Shown here in pieces: positions 52,220-62,351 of a stretch of 64,000 nt of DNA (positions are counted from its first letter, which is position 1; the number at the start of each line of letters is the position of its first letter). The notes below the pieces were generated by a model that made no database searches, was not told where the DNA came from, and worked only from the letters and a program-made list of their open reading frames with translations. The stretch lies in the NCBI GenBank assembly GCA_903772945.1, contig CAICTM010000431.1, positions 1 to 64,000 on the forward strand. The letters run 5' to 3'. Position numbers and translations under genes: made by a program. This DNA is from Seminavis robusta. Its lineage: Eukaryota; Bacillariophyta; Bacillariophyceae; Naviculales; Naviculaceae.

Positions 52220-52392
52220 TGAGGGTTTTTGCTACATTGTGAGCTATTTTACTCTATCCTATACCTATCCTCAACTGTTTGTTTGTTGATATTTCAAACT
52301 CCATCAGTTGAGGCAGCACCACTGCTGTCATGGTTGGAAGCATGCTGACCTTCCAGATTGTTCAGGATCACATGATCCCTCACTATCTCACA
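52220..52392 (-). repeat. 3' LTR of the Copia element
   Basis: 173 bp, begins TGTGAGATAG and ends AACCCTCA on the minus strand. The end of the Pol frame lies inside it. Identical, as read by eye, to the copy at 59086-59258. Confidence 0.93.
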
Positions 52393-55300
52393 CGCCCTCA
52401 GATGCTTCGAAGGCTGCTTCAGTTGTGCTGCTGTCATTGTTTCAGCCTCCCACTGCAAGATGCTCTCGCGCTGTGACTCAAACAATGGCACTGGTTGTGG
52501 CTTGGTGGCTATGTCAGCCAGTTGATATCGACTTGGTATCTTGTGGATGGATATCTTCTTAGATCGAACGTGATCTCTGAAGTGATGCATCTTCACGCAT
52601 ATGTGCTTCGTCCTCGGACGCATCTTGGGTTCCTTTGCCATTTCGAGCGCTCCACTGTTGTCCTCGAATACTTTGCAATGAACGACGGGAGGCTGGTCGT
52701 GCACTGACCACTTTAGTCTCTCATTCGTTTCTTCGATCAACTGCATCAAGCTAATTGTATCCCTTAAGGATTCGGACAGTGCGTTGTACTCTGCCTCAGT
52801 TGTAGATAGAGCCACTTCTCGTTGTAGTTTCGATGCCCACGTCACTGGGCATCCTGCATAGAGGATGACGAATCCAGTTCGCGATCGAGCTGTGCCTGGA
52901 TCAACGTCCGCAGTTGCTCTGTTCCAGTTGCCAACAAAATCCGCGTCCACGAACACGTCGAACGAACACTTCTGCGGATTCAACACTATCCCCTTTTCGG
53001 CGTTTCCAACCAGATATCTTCCGATCCTCCTCACTGCTGCTGCATGAGACTCTTTCGGGTCTGCAGAGAATCTTGCGCACTGATGCACGGCATATGCCAG
53101 GTCTGGTCGTGTTGATTTCTCCAGAAAATTCAACTTGCCAATGACGCTCCGGTAGTTCCAATCGTCCTTCATAGGATCGCCACCTACATCGCGCTGTAGC
53201 CTCACTGTTGACGCTGCTGGAGTCTTCTGCGACTTGGTCTTTTCGTTGTATCCAAGGTCATCTAGAATCTGCTTGATCATGTGCGGCTGAGTCAACTTGA
53301 TCAGCCCGTTTGCCAACCTCTCAATCTTGACTCCTAAGTAATCAGAAAGGTCCCCCTCATTCGTCATGTTGAATGCACGGAACTCTTTTCCTTCCTCGCT
53401 CATGAAAGGCTTGGAAACAAGCTCGAATACGTCATCAATCTCCTTGTCCGTTGGTGCGATGAATATTCCATCGTCCACGTAGATGAGCAGGACCACTGAT
53501 CCTTTGTAGTACACGCACATGTCGACGCTGCTCTGTTCGAATCCTCGAGCTATCAATCCGTCGTGCATGTACCGGTTCCAGACTCTCCCGGCTTGCTTTT
53601 GACCGTAAAGGTTCTTCTCCAAAAGGAGGCAATGTTCACCGTGATAACGGCGCTTGTCGCTCGTCTGTTTGAGCACTGATCTTCCCTTCGACTGTTCGAC
53701 GCTGAATCCTTGTGGCACTTCCATGTACATCTCGCATTCAATGTCTGCCTGTGGGAATGCCAGTACAAAATCAACCTGTCTTGATTTCCAGCAGTTGACC
53801 AACATCAAGATGAGGAAGGCGCGGATTGTTGTCCATCCGACGACTGGAGAGTATGTGTCCCAGTAGTTAACAAATTTCGTCTGCTTCCCACCATGGACGT
53901 TCAGTCTCGCTTTCCACTTGTAGATCTCTTGTGTCGCGATCCTTCTCTTGCGTCTGAAAGCCCACACGGATGGCAACAGCTTCGTTCCTTTCGGCATCAC
54001 GGATTTTGGGACCACTCGCCAATGTTTCCAGTCCGTGTGCGATTCCACCTCTTTCGTCATTGCTTCCCGGAACTGTTTCGAATCGTGTGCGTCCATAGCG
54101 CCGTCGATGTACATGATGTCCGGATTCGCAGACGCTGCGAACGAGATTGGGTCCTCCATTTCATCTTGGATTTGATATCCCTCAACGTGGAATACCTCCC
54201 ATGGGATTTCCGCCGCTGCCAACGAGATCTCGTAGTCATCTCTGATACGTTCAGGTAGTCGGATCCTTTGACCACTCCTTGATCGTCTCTCCTCTCTTCC
54301 ATCGTGTCGCCCCGTTTCGTTCCTGGCGGGTACACTCTCCCGTTCAGGCTCTATGCTTCCGTCATTGTGAGCCTCGCCGTGGATTCCGAAATCTTCTCTC
54401 AATATGTCCTCCGCAGTAGGAATTTGCGACTCGCGATTCCGAGTCTCTGCCGAGTCGTGGCGGGAATCGTCTCTTTCTTCTTGTTGTTGTTGTTTCGGAA
54501 CACTTTCTTTACCGTCTCCACGATGACGATCTGCCGCTGATTCCGGCTCCTCCTGCTCCGTAAAACCTGCCTTCTCCTGCCACTTTGATGGAGGGACTAT
54601 ATTGCCTGTTGAACGGCGCAGTGTGTCACAGAGGTCGTCGTACTGACAGTGAAACTGCGGTGATATGAGACCAGTTTTCAAACTCAGGACCAAAGCCACT
54701 TTCCTCGAATGACGAGGCGACAGACCTAAATAGACCCCAATTCGCGCCTTGTGTTCCCACTTGGGCATCGGCTTCCCTTGTTGCGCCCTGCTGTCAAGGA
54801 CGTAAACAGGGGACCCGAACGTGTGGGCGTTCTTGACTTTGGGCTCTACGTCCACTCCGGAGAACAGCTCCAGAGGCGAGACGTGATCTTTTCCCTTGCG
54901 GATTGGCGTCGCGTTCGCGATATCATTCGCATACCTGACTGCATATGGCCATAGATGGGCCGTGATTGCGTTCGGCCATCGCTGTTTTGAGTGCAGAATC
55001 ATTGTCCTTGCCGCTTCCTGCAGGTCTCGGATCTTCTTCTCGGCTCTTCCATTCATATGATGTGCGTTGACCGCAGCATACGAGATCGTCTGCCCACTCC
55101 TGTGGACTTCCTCGACAAATGCCTTGCTTTCGAAGATCCTGTTGTCTCTGTGGTAGTGTCGAACCGTCACCCCAAAAGTTTTGGCATATCTCTCGAAGGC
55201 TCTCTTGGCTATGATTGTCTGCTCTGCGGACGTAGACGTTTGCAAGTGGACAAACGACAGTCCGCTATAGTGATCAACAAACACGGTGCTGATGGTGTAT

Positions 55301-57192
55301 CTCTTGCGTGTCAGTATGCCTCTCATTTGCCCGATGAAACCTGGAGTCGATGAGATGAGCTGATCGACCCCGACCACAAAACCTGGAGCTGTTGCGTTCG
55401 GGACCATGTCATTATTTTGATTGACTGGTGTCCGCGACCGCCACGCTCTCTTGGTTGCTCTACCGAACATGCAACTTGCACACTTGGGTGCTCTGGCGTT
55501 CACGAGGGAAGCTGGGAGTGCTCCTCGTTGTGCGAGCTTCCTGATTCTGTCGAATGACAAATGACCGAGTCGGTAGTGCCATGAAAGAAGGTCCGTCTCC
55601 TTGGTCATGTACTCCGTGTAGTCGTGATCGACCACTGGGACCTGAACGAACTTGTTCAGGTCCTTTCCCATCTTGAATGATGCATCCGTCACTTGCTGTT
55701 GGAACTCCTTGGAACGTTCGCCCTCGGTGTTGACGTCTCTGGGAAGATCTGGATGCGCCCTGGGCTCAAACTCTGGATCGTCCTCGCTGTCAGATCTGTC
55801 GGAGGAAACCGACGACTCGTCATCAGTCACGGAGGCTGCTGGACAGCAGAGTAACTCCGTCTCATCAAGCTCTTGCTCCTTCCTATCGGAACTAATGGCT
55901 GGGGCAATCTCTGAGCAGAACGCATGAAGTTTCGAGAAGGAAGGTGCGCTCCGAACGATTGCAATATTGTTGGACGGGGACAAGGGAATCATTCTCTTGA
56001 AGCTCCTCTGATTCCAAAACAGCTCCACCGAATCCTCGTACGTGGCACACCACGTTCCCCTTTGCTTTGGCCGGTTGTCATCTGCAACTCTCGCCCAGTG
56101 CTGTGGCGACAGCAGCCTGTAAGGTGTTGATGGGTTGTAGTAAGTGTCGGGGATGAGGAAGTGATGGACCATGCCATCGTCATCTTCAATTGACCACCTC
56201 ACTGTTCCCTTGTACGTTGCCGTGACTGTCCCACCTATTCCTTGAACCTTCACTTGAACCTTCGTGGGCTTGCCTATGAAGTCCTTCATGCAGTTGGTGA
56301 TGCACCTGGATGAGCAGTTGTCGATCGCAATCAAGACTGAGTCTGCGTCATATTGGTGGTCCTCAGCACCCTGATTGATCTGGTTGGATAGCGAGAAGGC
56401 AATGAACTGCAGCGCCGTAATGGGGTTGGCTTCGCAAGCCAACATTCGAAGTCCTCCTTTTAAGATCAGAAGGAATCTGATGAAGAACTGAAAGGTCGTT
56501 GCAGGTAGGTGTGGATTGTTGGAATGATTGAATTCCCAGAGCGTCACCGGATACCTCTTGTTACGGTACCTGCCACAGATCTTGGCATACGGCTCGTCCT
56601 CATCGTCGTCCTGATCCAGGAACGACTCATCGTCATTGACTTTCCTCTTGTTCTTGTTTTCTGTAGGAATTCCTGCCGATTCCATGACGGCCAGGTGCGT
56701 TAGCTCGATCATGAGCAGTGTCGCGTTGGTCACGCCCCACGAGACGGACTTGATTGCATCAACTGATGTCTTGCAGACTCTTGTGAGGAAGGCAGGTTCC
56801 TTCCTGAGTCTCTTGGGCACGTACTGTGGTGCTTCTTGCGGGCTCAGACCCCACACGAGCATCGTCCTTGCCACAGCGAAGAACATAAACAAGGCTGCAC
56901 CGAACTCGGTGCTCGCGAAGGCGAACGCTGTCGTGTCCACGGTACACGACGCTGCTGCAGCAGCAATCCTAATCAACAGATGGATGGGGTCCTCGAACAA
57001 CATCATGACGAGGATGAACAACATGGGCTCGCTGCACAGCGCCCTAAGCCATTCGAAGGTTCCGAGCATGTTCTCGGCGGCTAAGAGAAGTAGCATCTGT
57101 GAAAGATGCACTTCCGCTGCCGCGTCATCAAATGCTCGCTCTGCTCTGGTGCTCAAGGATTCGACGGTCTCCTTCCAGCTCAGGATTGTCAC
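52294..57192 (-). CDS. Copia Pol polyprotein (protease, integrase, reverse transcriptase, RNase H)
   Basis: The frame covers 1632 residues. An N-terminal part of about 280 residues holds hydrophobic stretches (about 30-125) that look like membrane segments and precede the protease-like region near residue 286. The integrase zinc-binding region (HYRLGHLSFDRI, CASCMFGRA) is at about 534-580, followed by the core with the NAHHMNGRAEKKIRDL segment. Reverse transcriptase spans about 1030-1290 with the YVDD box near 1235. RNase H lies at about 1390-1530 (VFVDADFVGNW, STTEAEYNALSE). The last 33 or so residues are encoded by the 3' LTR. This order is that of Copia and not Gypsy. Pol copies the RNA into DNA and inserts it in the genome. 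Confidence 0.93.
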   Translation of the reverse strand: MTILSWKETVESLSTRAERAFDDAAAEVHLSQMLLLLAAENMLGTFEWLRALCSEPMLFILVMMLFEDPIHLLIRIAAAAASCTVDTTAFAFASTEFGAALFMFFAVARTMLVWGLSPQEAPQYVPKRLRKEPAFLTRVCKTSVDAIKSVSWGVTNATLLMIELTHLAVMESAGIPTENKNKRKVNDDESFLDQDDDEDEPYAKICGRYRNKRYPVTLWEFNHSNNPHLPATTFQFFIRFLLILKGGLRMLACEANPITALQFIAFSLSNQINQGAEDHQYDADSVLIAIDNCSSRCITNCMKDFIGKPTKVQVKVQGIGGTVTATYKGTVRWSIEDDDGMVHHFLIPDTYYNPSTPYRLLSPQHWARVADDNRPKQRGTWCATYEDSVELFWNQRSFKRMIPLSPSNNIAIVRSAPSFSKLHAFCSEIAPAISSDRKEQELDETELLCCPAASVTDDESSVSSDRSDSEDDPEFEPRAHPDLPRDVNTEGERSKEFQQQVTDASFKMGKDLNKFVQVPVVDHDYTEYMTKETDLLSWHYRLGHLSFDRIRKLAQRGALPASLVNARAPKCASCMFGRATKRAWRSRTPVNQNNDMVPNATAPGFVVGVDQLISSTPGFIGQMRGILTRKRYTISTVFVDHYSGLSFVHLQTSTSAEQTIIAKRAFERYAKTFGVTVRHYHRDNRIFESKAFVEEVHRSGQTISYAAVNAHHMNGRAEKKIRDLQEAARTMILHSKQRWPNAITAHLWPYAVRYANDIANATPIRKGKDHVSPLELFSGVDVEPKVKNAHTFGSPVYVLDSRAQQGKPMPKWEHKARIGVYLGLSPRHSRKVALVLSLKTGLISPQFHCQYDDLCDTLRRSTGNIVPPSKWQEKAGFTEQEEPESAADRHRGDGKESVPKQQQQEERDDSRHDSAETRNRESQIPTAEDILREDFGIHGEAHNDGSIEPERESVPARNETGRHDGREERRSRSGQRIRLPERIRDDYEISLAAAEIPWEVFHVEGYQIQDEMEDPISFAASANPDIMYIDGAMDAHDSKQFREAMTKEVESHTDWKHWRVVPKSVMPKGTKLLPSVWAFRRKRRIATQEIYKWKARLNVHGGKQTKFVNYWDTYSPVVGWTTIRAFLILMLVNCWKSRQVDFVLAFPQADIECEMYMEVPQGFSVEQSKGRSVLKQTSDKRRYHGEHCLLLEKNLYGQKQAGRVWNRYMHDGLIARGFEQSSVDMCVYYKGSVVLLIYVDDGIFIAPTDKEIDDVFELVSKPFMSEEGKEFRAFNMTNEGDLSDYLGVKIERLANGLIKLTQPHMIKQILDDLGYNEKTKSQKTPAASTVRLQRDVGGDPMKDDWNYRSVIGKLNFLEKSTRPDLAYAVHQCARFSADPKESHAAAVRRIGRYLVGNAEKGIVLNPQKCSFDVFVDADFVGNWNRATADVDPGTARSRTGFVILYAGCPVTWASKLQREVALSTTEAEYNALSESLRDTISLMQLIEETNERLKWSVHDQPPVVHCKVFEDNSGALEMAKEPKMRPRTKHICVKMHHFRDHVRSKKISIHKIPSRYQLADIATKPQPVPLFESQRESILQWEAETMTAAQLKQPSKHLRACEIVRDHVILNNLEGQHASNHDSSGAASTDGV

Positions 57193-57318
57193 TAGAGCGT
57201 TGGCTATTGCTATGGCTAAGAGTAGGGGCTGAAGGGCACAAGTAACAGAAAGTTGGTCACTAAAGTGATTACAGTACGCTACCAGTGGGTACGACAGGTA
57301 TCCTCTACTCCGCCACCA

Positions 57319-58683
57319 TCAGAGTTGTTCATCGACGACAGGGAGCAACGTGTCGGTTCCGACATCTTCAATCGCATTTGCCAATGCTGCCGCGGATGCG
57401 TCCTCTTCCTTGGGCTTGTTCTTGGCGGCTTCCAAGGCTTCCTTCATCTTTTCACATCCAGTCTTGTGGATGATTCCCTTGTTGTTCACCTCGAGGACCC
57501 ACTTGGTTGTGTGATGGTAAGGGCAGTAGATGTACTTCTTGCCGTTGACAGTCTTGTTCTGGGTCTCTCCTTGCTTTGGAGGAACGAGTTTCCAAGCGTT
57601 CTTCTCAGTGTAATCGCTCGCCTTCTCACTCTTCTTGCCGTCCGTCGCACTCTTAGGCGCCCCCTTCGTGGAGGGTGTCCTGAGCCTGCTCATTTCAGCC
57701 TTGAGCGTGAGGATCTCGAGTTCCTCATCAGTCTTCTTGAGCCAGACTTTCCTGTCCTTCAACACTTTGTACTTTTCCAATGCCGTGGACATCAACGTGG
57801 CATATTCCAGGTCGATGGTTCCGTCTTCATAGGCCTCTTGTTTGCGTGCGATGTAAGTGGCGAACGTTTTGTCGGCACAGTTGCTGTACCCATCGAACAG
57901 TGGGTTCAGCATCGAAGGAACTGCTACGTTGCGTGCCGTCAGCTGATTGACGAGGTCATCAACTCTGTCATTGAACGCTGCAATGTCGGACTTGCACTCT
58001 TCCATGATGATTTCGAGGTTGGCAAGTCGCTTCATGATGAGAGCCACTGTTGCCTTAGTCTCGACCGAGACGATCTTGATTATGTCGTAGAGCATACAAG
58101 CTCCATCTTCCTTGTTGATGGGAGGTGGTGCGGCCTGTCCTGGCTGGGTCGCGGCTGCCGCATTGACGGTGTAGTTGGCCTTTCTGTTGATGAGCTTATC
58201 TGCGAGCTTGGACGTGATGGATCCGATGATGAGTTGTCGGAGGCATGCGGAAGCCTGATGTTCCCTGTTGTCCTGGCGAAGGTACGCGATTGAGTGATTC
58301 TTGACTCCTGCGACTGTGAGGCAACCATACTCTTGCGTGATGTTCCTAGGAGTGCCTTCTTCATCCGTGATCATGAGGATGGTGGTCCACCCAAATGCTT
58401 CGGCACGGTGCCAGATCTTGCGAAGGAAGTCACGTAACTTGATTTCGGTGCCATCGTACTGAGGCGTGAATGGAGCGGTTGCAGCGATGAATATCTTGAG
58501 TCCAGTTCCGGACGTGAAGTCCCAGGCGTCGTTTCCAGTTCCTGCTGGAGTCACCGCGAATGGTGCTACTGGTCGTGCATTTTGTACTGGTCCGCGGATA
58601 GCGGTCAGTACGGCTTGGTCTTGCATCGCGGCGGCGACCGCGACTGCTGCCGTAACTAGTTGCGTGATCTGAGCAGCGTCCAT
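57319..58683 (-). CDS. Copia Gag protein
   Basis: The frame covers 454 residues and lies directly after the 5' LTR leader. It begins MDAAQITQLVTAAVAVAAAM, has a helical middle as expected of a capsid region, and near residue 385-415 a CPYHH...H...GC cluster that may be a variant nucleic-acid-binding zinc knuckle. Gag forms the particle that packages the element's RNA. Pol follows in the next open frame. Confidence 0.85.
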   Translation of the reverse strand: MDAAQITQLVTAAVAVAAAMQDQAVLTAIRGPVQNARPVAPFAVTPAGTGNDAWDFTSGTGLKIFIAATAPFTPQYDGTEIKLRDFLRKIWHRAEAFGWTTILMITDEEGTPRNITQEYGCLTVAGVKNHSIAYLRQDNREHQASACLRQLIIGSITSKLADKLINRKANYTVNAAAATQPGQAAPPPINKEDGACMLYDIIKIVSVETKATVALIMKRLANLEIIMEECKSDIAAFNDRVDDLVNQLTARNVAVPSMLNPLFDGYSNCADKTFATYIARKQEAYEDGTIDLEYATLMSTALEKYKVLKDRKVWLKKTDEELEILTLKAEMSRLRTPSTKGAPKSATDGKKSEKASDYTEKNAWKLVPPKQGETQNKTVNGKKYIYCPYHHTTKWVLEVNNKGIIHKTGCEKMKEALEAAKNKPKEEDASAAALANAIEDVGTDTLLPVVDEQL

Positions 58684-59085
58684 GTTTGGTGCTTGTGCTA
58701 TCCTTTCTTGATCGCGTAACCTGCGTCTCTCTAACCGATCTCTTGTCCGTTGTAGTTGCCTGGCGACTTGTTGGATCTGATCCGCTCTTCTGACTGCTCT
58801 TTGTTCCCTATTTGGAAACTCTTGATTTTCGTCGGAGTCAGAAATCTTGTTCGTTCACTTCACAGTGGGTGAAGTAAATGAGGTCCTCAGTTCGACGGAA
58901 GTGAGGTGGCGTTGACTATAGCCAACGTCCTTTGGCAAATGCCAAAATTGTATTGGTACGGAGCAGCACCTTTAGTGACTGAACTGTCAGTAAAAGGTGG
59001 TGCTCGGTGGCTTAACGAGGTGCTCCTTGAAACAACGTAAGTGACAAGGAGTTGCTCGAAGCATGCAGCATGCGCAGAGGAAGCG

Positions 59086-59258
59086 TGAGGGTTTTTGCTA
59101 CATTGTGAGCTATTTTACTCTATCCTATACCTATCCTCAACTGTTTGTTTGTTGATATTTCAAACTCCATCAGTTGAGGCAGCACCACTGCTGTCATGGT
59201 TGGAAGCATGCTGACCTTCCAGATTGTTCAGGATCACATGATCCCTCACTATCTCACA
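59086..59258 (-). repeat. 5' LTR of the Copia element
   Basis: 173 bp, same sequence as 52220-52392, beginning TGTGAGATAG on the minus strand. It should carry the element's promoter. A match to a standard initiator-tRNA primer site was not seen just inside it. Confidence 0.93.
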
Positions 59259-59264
59259 GGTGTA

Positions 59265-60807
59265 GAGTACGGTCCACCAATCTGAGTGCATTTCCACTGC
59301 TGGGTATGGAAAAACTTCAACTATTCCCGCACAACAAGGATGGCACGAGCGTGAGATCATTCATGTTGATTCACATCTGGCTGACCTACCTTGCCCCAAC
59401 ACGCAGCTCCTACGAAAGGGCAAATCTTGTTTGAGTGGCAACCTCTAGACGTGCGTGCATTCGTGGCAACCTAAACCCAAGAGTGCAAAGAGGCCATCAC
59501 AGCGCGTGGCTGCTTTGGCTCTCCGCTTTCCAATATGTGGGAAGCAACCATAAGCGGCGAGCACTCGAGTCGACATACGATAATAAATTCCAAGAGAAAG
59601 GCTGTTAGCCGTATTCCTGGTTGACAGTCGGATAGGATGACCTTTCAAGGATCCATTTTGCGTCACCGCCACTCGATCATCATCATGAGCAGGCAGGAGA
59701 TAACTTTGCTAAAACTCAATGCAGATGATGGTTACGGTCGAACAGTTCCCTCCCATAGGGGTCATGTTCAATGTCTCAACGATACAGGCTAGGATTCTAC
59801 ACTACCACTAATATACCACTGCCTGAATCGAACCCACTCGAAGGAAAAACACGAGCACAAGCCACTAAAACATGCCACCGGAATCCTCCACCGGTCGTTG
59901 GCCTGTCGACAAACTCACTGTTGGATCCGTCCTTGCTCATGCACGTCGCAATCTTCATCCACTGAACGGTACCGGTAGGAGCGAGGACTGAATCACGACC
60001 TGTGTTGGTAGGCAGGGAAATGTGATGAGTCATCATCCACGGTTGGGACAGTGTCGGAGCGCAAGAATGGTCAGTGTCTTTGGACTGGCTAGCTAGTATC
60101 CACAACAACCCCGTCACTGCAAGCACGTAATTTGAGGAGGCCTTTAATGTCTCTTCGGCCACCCACTCACCAAATCAAAGCATAGAGACACACAACGATG
60201 GCAGAATGTCTGCCGTGGCGAAAATGGCCAAGCAAGAACTCGATCGGGCTCGGGCTTTGACTCCTTTCGAAACTGGGGTGGGTGGGTGCATGGCAAACTG
60301 CAGATCTGACTCATAACGGTAAATTCAATGTATGTGACTTGCTCTGATGTTGTGCACGGCACATTTAGGTCAGTGACAAGTCTACAAGTCACAAGACGAT
60401 GCCAACGAAGAGATAGAAGAAGGCTGAAACTGGCTTTCGGTGTCCCATCGCGCAGAGAGTGCCAGGTAATACCGCGACATGTACCTCCACTCGAAACTTG
60501 TGCTCCACGGCAACTGTGTGTCTCCAAATGACGCACTTCAACATTCCAACCAACGTTAGGACACCGTTGATCTTGGCATCAAGTGTACTATCCCCGATTC
60601 TGATTCGATTCATTGCTTCGACTGTCCCATGATCTCTGCTCAGCAAGTGGTTCTACCGCCACCAAAAGCACCACCACACAAACTTGCTACTGCACCTTGG
60701 GGTAAAAGACTGTTTTGGCTGAAAAACAAAAGTAAAAACAACTCTTTTAGTAAAACAAGATTCAGTCCTGTTTTCAACTGTCATTAATTGGAGATCAGCA
60801 AGTTTCA
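59265..60807. other. Intergenic, no supported gene
   Basis: About 1.5 kb. Minus frames at 59797-60162 and 60144-60536 overlap each other and have no domain. A GGGTTCGATTC box on the minus strand near 59828 resembles the tRNA B box but has no matching stems. Confidence 0.45.
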
Positions 60808-61057
60808 AAGGAGAATACTGTCTCCTTTTTGAGACAGCTGTCTCCTTTTAGAGACGGTCATCTCTAAAAGGAGACAGTTGTCTCTAATCGTTTCTAGAGA
60901 TGAGGTAAACTAGGAAAAATTTACTATTTATTATTAACCTCATCCCCCTTTAAACTGTCTCAACTTGGAGACTGTTTAGACAACTGTCTCTCTAATTGAC
61001 AGTAAGCCTTTTTACGAGACTATGAGTCTGTCTCAAAAAGGAGACAGTATTCTCCTT
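60808..61057. repeat. Foldback repeat with nested hairpins
   Basis: A 30-bp exact inverted repeat forms the outer arms (60808-60837 and 61028-61057, beginning AAGGAGAATACTGTCTCC). Inside are further palindromes: GAGACAGCTGTCTC, a 13-bp stem CTCCTTTTAGAGA / TCTCTAAAAGGAG across a 6-base loop, GAGACAGTTGTCTC, and GATGAGGT / ACCTCATC arms around an A/T-rich centre. The whole region can fold into a branched structure. It may be a foldback or MITE-type element, but no target duplication was found. Confidence 0.85.
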
Positions 61058-61241
61058 GATCCATGTAAGACTAAAACGTCTAAACTGAGTTTTTTCCTTT
61101 TGTTTTTGTTTTTTCCTCATTGCTGGTCATTTTACCTGGAGGTGCTGGCAGACAAGGTTCTCAGTCGAAGGCAAACCAACCAGAACGACACACTGCAAAA
61201 CAAGCAAGCATGCACAGCGCTGGATGCTGGACAGATGGAAG

Positions 61242-61257
61242 CAGGGCGTGGTACTCA
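61242..61257 (+). repeat. Lone terminus identical to the hAT-like MITE
   Basis: CAGGGCGTGGTACTCA equals the first 16 bases of the element at 51066. No matching right end or target duplication is seen within the window, so it may be a truncated relative. Confidence 0.5.
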
Positions 61258-61503
61258 AGCCGATCCTAACGGTACAGCGAGACCGAGACCGGTACTGTTA
61301 CCAGTACTCTGTTTGGTGCTGTACTCGAGTAAGCTCTCGAGTACTCGAGTAGGACTTTCTCTGGTAGCGGTTGCCTACCGGTACGGGGAAGAGGGAAAAT
61401 GGCTCTTTTCTTGGTCCCGCAAATGGTCAATGAGGGATATTAGTAGTCTATAAAGGTAAACAATGGTCAAAGATCAAATGGAGAATTCGTTTTATTTATT
61501 TAT

Positions 61504-61684
61504 TGACCACCCTTGACCACGAGTGACCACGGCTGACCACGCTTGACCACGGCTGACCACACTTGACCACGGCTGACCACATTTTTCACTGCAATTTAAC
61601 TAGTAAAAGACCATGGCTGACCACGCTTGACCACGGTTGACCACACTTGACCACGGGTGACCACGGTTGACCACACTTGACCAT
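61504..61684. repeat. TGACCAC array with 10-bp period
   Basis: TGACCAC begins at 61504 and then every 10 bp, eight times in a row to 61574. After a 38-bp break (TTTTTCACTGCAATTTAAC and more) the pattern resumes at 61618 and every 10 bp to 61678, seven more times, the last as TGACCAT. The three spacer bases vary between CGC, CGG, ACT and similar. TGGTCA on the plus strand also occurs upstream at about 61408-61470. It codes for nothing convincing. Confidence 0.92.
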
Positions 61685-62351
61685 GGTCCTCGCAGTCAAA
61701 ATGACCGTTTATCTTTAAAATCTGACTTTTATGGTTAAAGTCGGTCAAAACATGTCCAATGTGGTCTCCGTTTCGAGCACTGTGGTCGCTTTTTCCCTCT
61801 TCCCGGTATAGGAGCTGGTATAGGGTACCGTGGACACGTAGACACTCGATTGCAAGCTTCTCGTCCTGTTTCCACTGACTCCGTGTGGGTACTTGCAATA
61901 CGACTCTTGTACTCGAGTACCAGTACGTGGTTAAAAAGTGGGTGCTGGGGTCTGGGTGGTGGGTGGTACACCTGTGGTACATGTAGTACATGTACAGTAC
62001 TTGCATCTCACAGCAAGGGCACTTTCTCGAAACTGATTTGACTGGGTTCCAAAGCTGTTACAAACGCAGGCGCAAAAACCTTTGATTCTGCATTCTGAGT
62101 CGCCATGATTTAACAGTCACGGCTGTGTCCAAAACCGCCACTTTTGGACTGCTTCAACAACTAACTGGGTTGGTGCTGGCGCTTGGACTGGCTCAGTCCA
62201 CACTTTTGAAATCAACCATCATGGCATCATGGGTAGTGTTCTATCCTATTGTCTACTCTAGCTAGCCTGTCACAATCTCACAATAGCCTCTCACAATTTC
62301 AGAAACAAAAACACAAAAGGCAAATTCGACAGCTTCAGGAAATCATTCAAC
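61685..62351. other. Intergenic, no supported gene
   Basis: About 670 bp between the TGACCAC array and the small basic protein gene. It contains several TACTCGAGTA palindromes and a GTACATGTA-rich stretch near 61977-62000. The minus frame 61596-62006 runs through the array and is not supported. Confidence 0.45.

Larger units (their letters stand above)
52220..59258 (-). mobile_element. Copia (Ty1/copia) LTR retroelement, diatom CoDi-like, looks whole
   Basis: The element is 7039 bp and reads on the minus strand. It has two 173-bp LTRs (52220-52392 and 59086-59258) that start TG and end CA and that I find identical, and it is flanked by GGTGTA on both sides (52214-52219 and 59259-59264), consistent with a 5-6-bp target duplication. 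It carries Gag and Pol in two consecutive frames, with the Pol order protease, integrase, reverse transcriptase, RNase H, which defines Copia. Identical LTRs mean a recent insertion. No obvious break was seen. Assignment to the diatom CoDi lineage is inferred from the Gag and from the host, not from a tree. Confidence 0.93.

Noticed and set aside
59810-59880. GGGTTCGATTC box on the minus strand, like a tRNA B box
   Set aside because: No acceptor or T-stem pairing and no good A box at the required distance.
59797-60536. Two overlapping minus-strand frames of 121 and 130 codons
   Set aside because: They overlap each other in different frames and show no domain or splice signals that would join them.
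60808-61057. CRISPR-like or satellite reading of the GAGACA repeats
   Set aside because: The units are inverted and nested, not regularly spaced direct repeats with unique spacers, and the window is eukaryotic.
61596-62006. 136-codon minus frame through the TGACCAC array
   Set aside because: The repeated Trp-Ser-Thr-Val pattern is only the translation of the 10-bp repeat.
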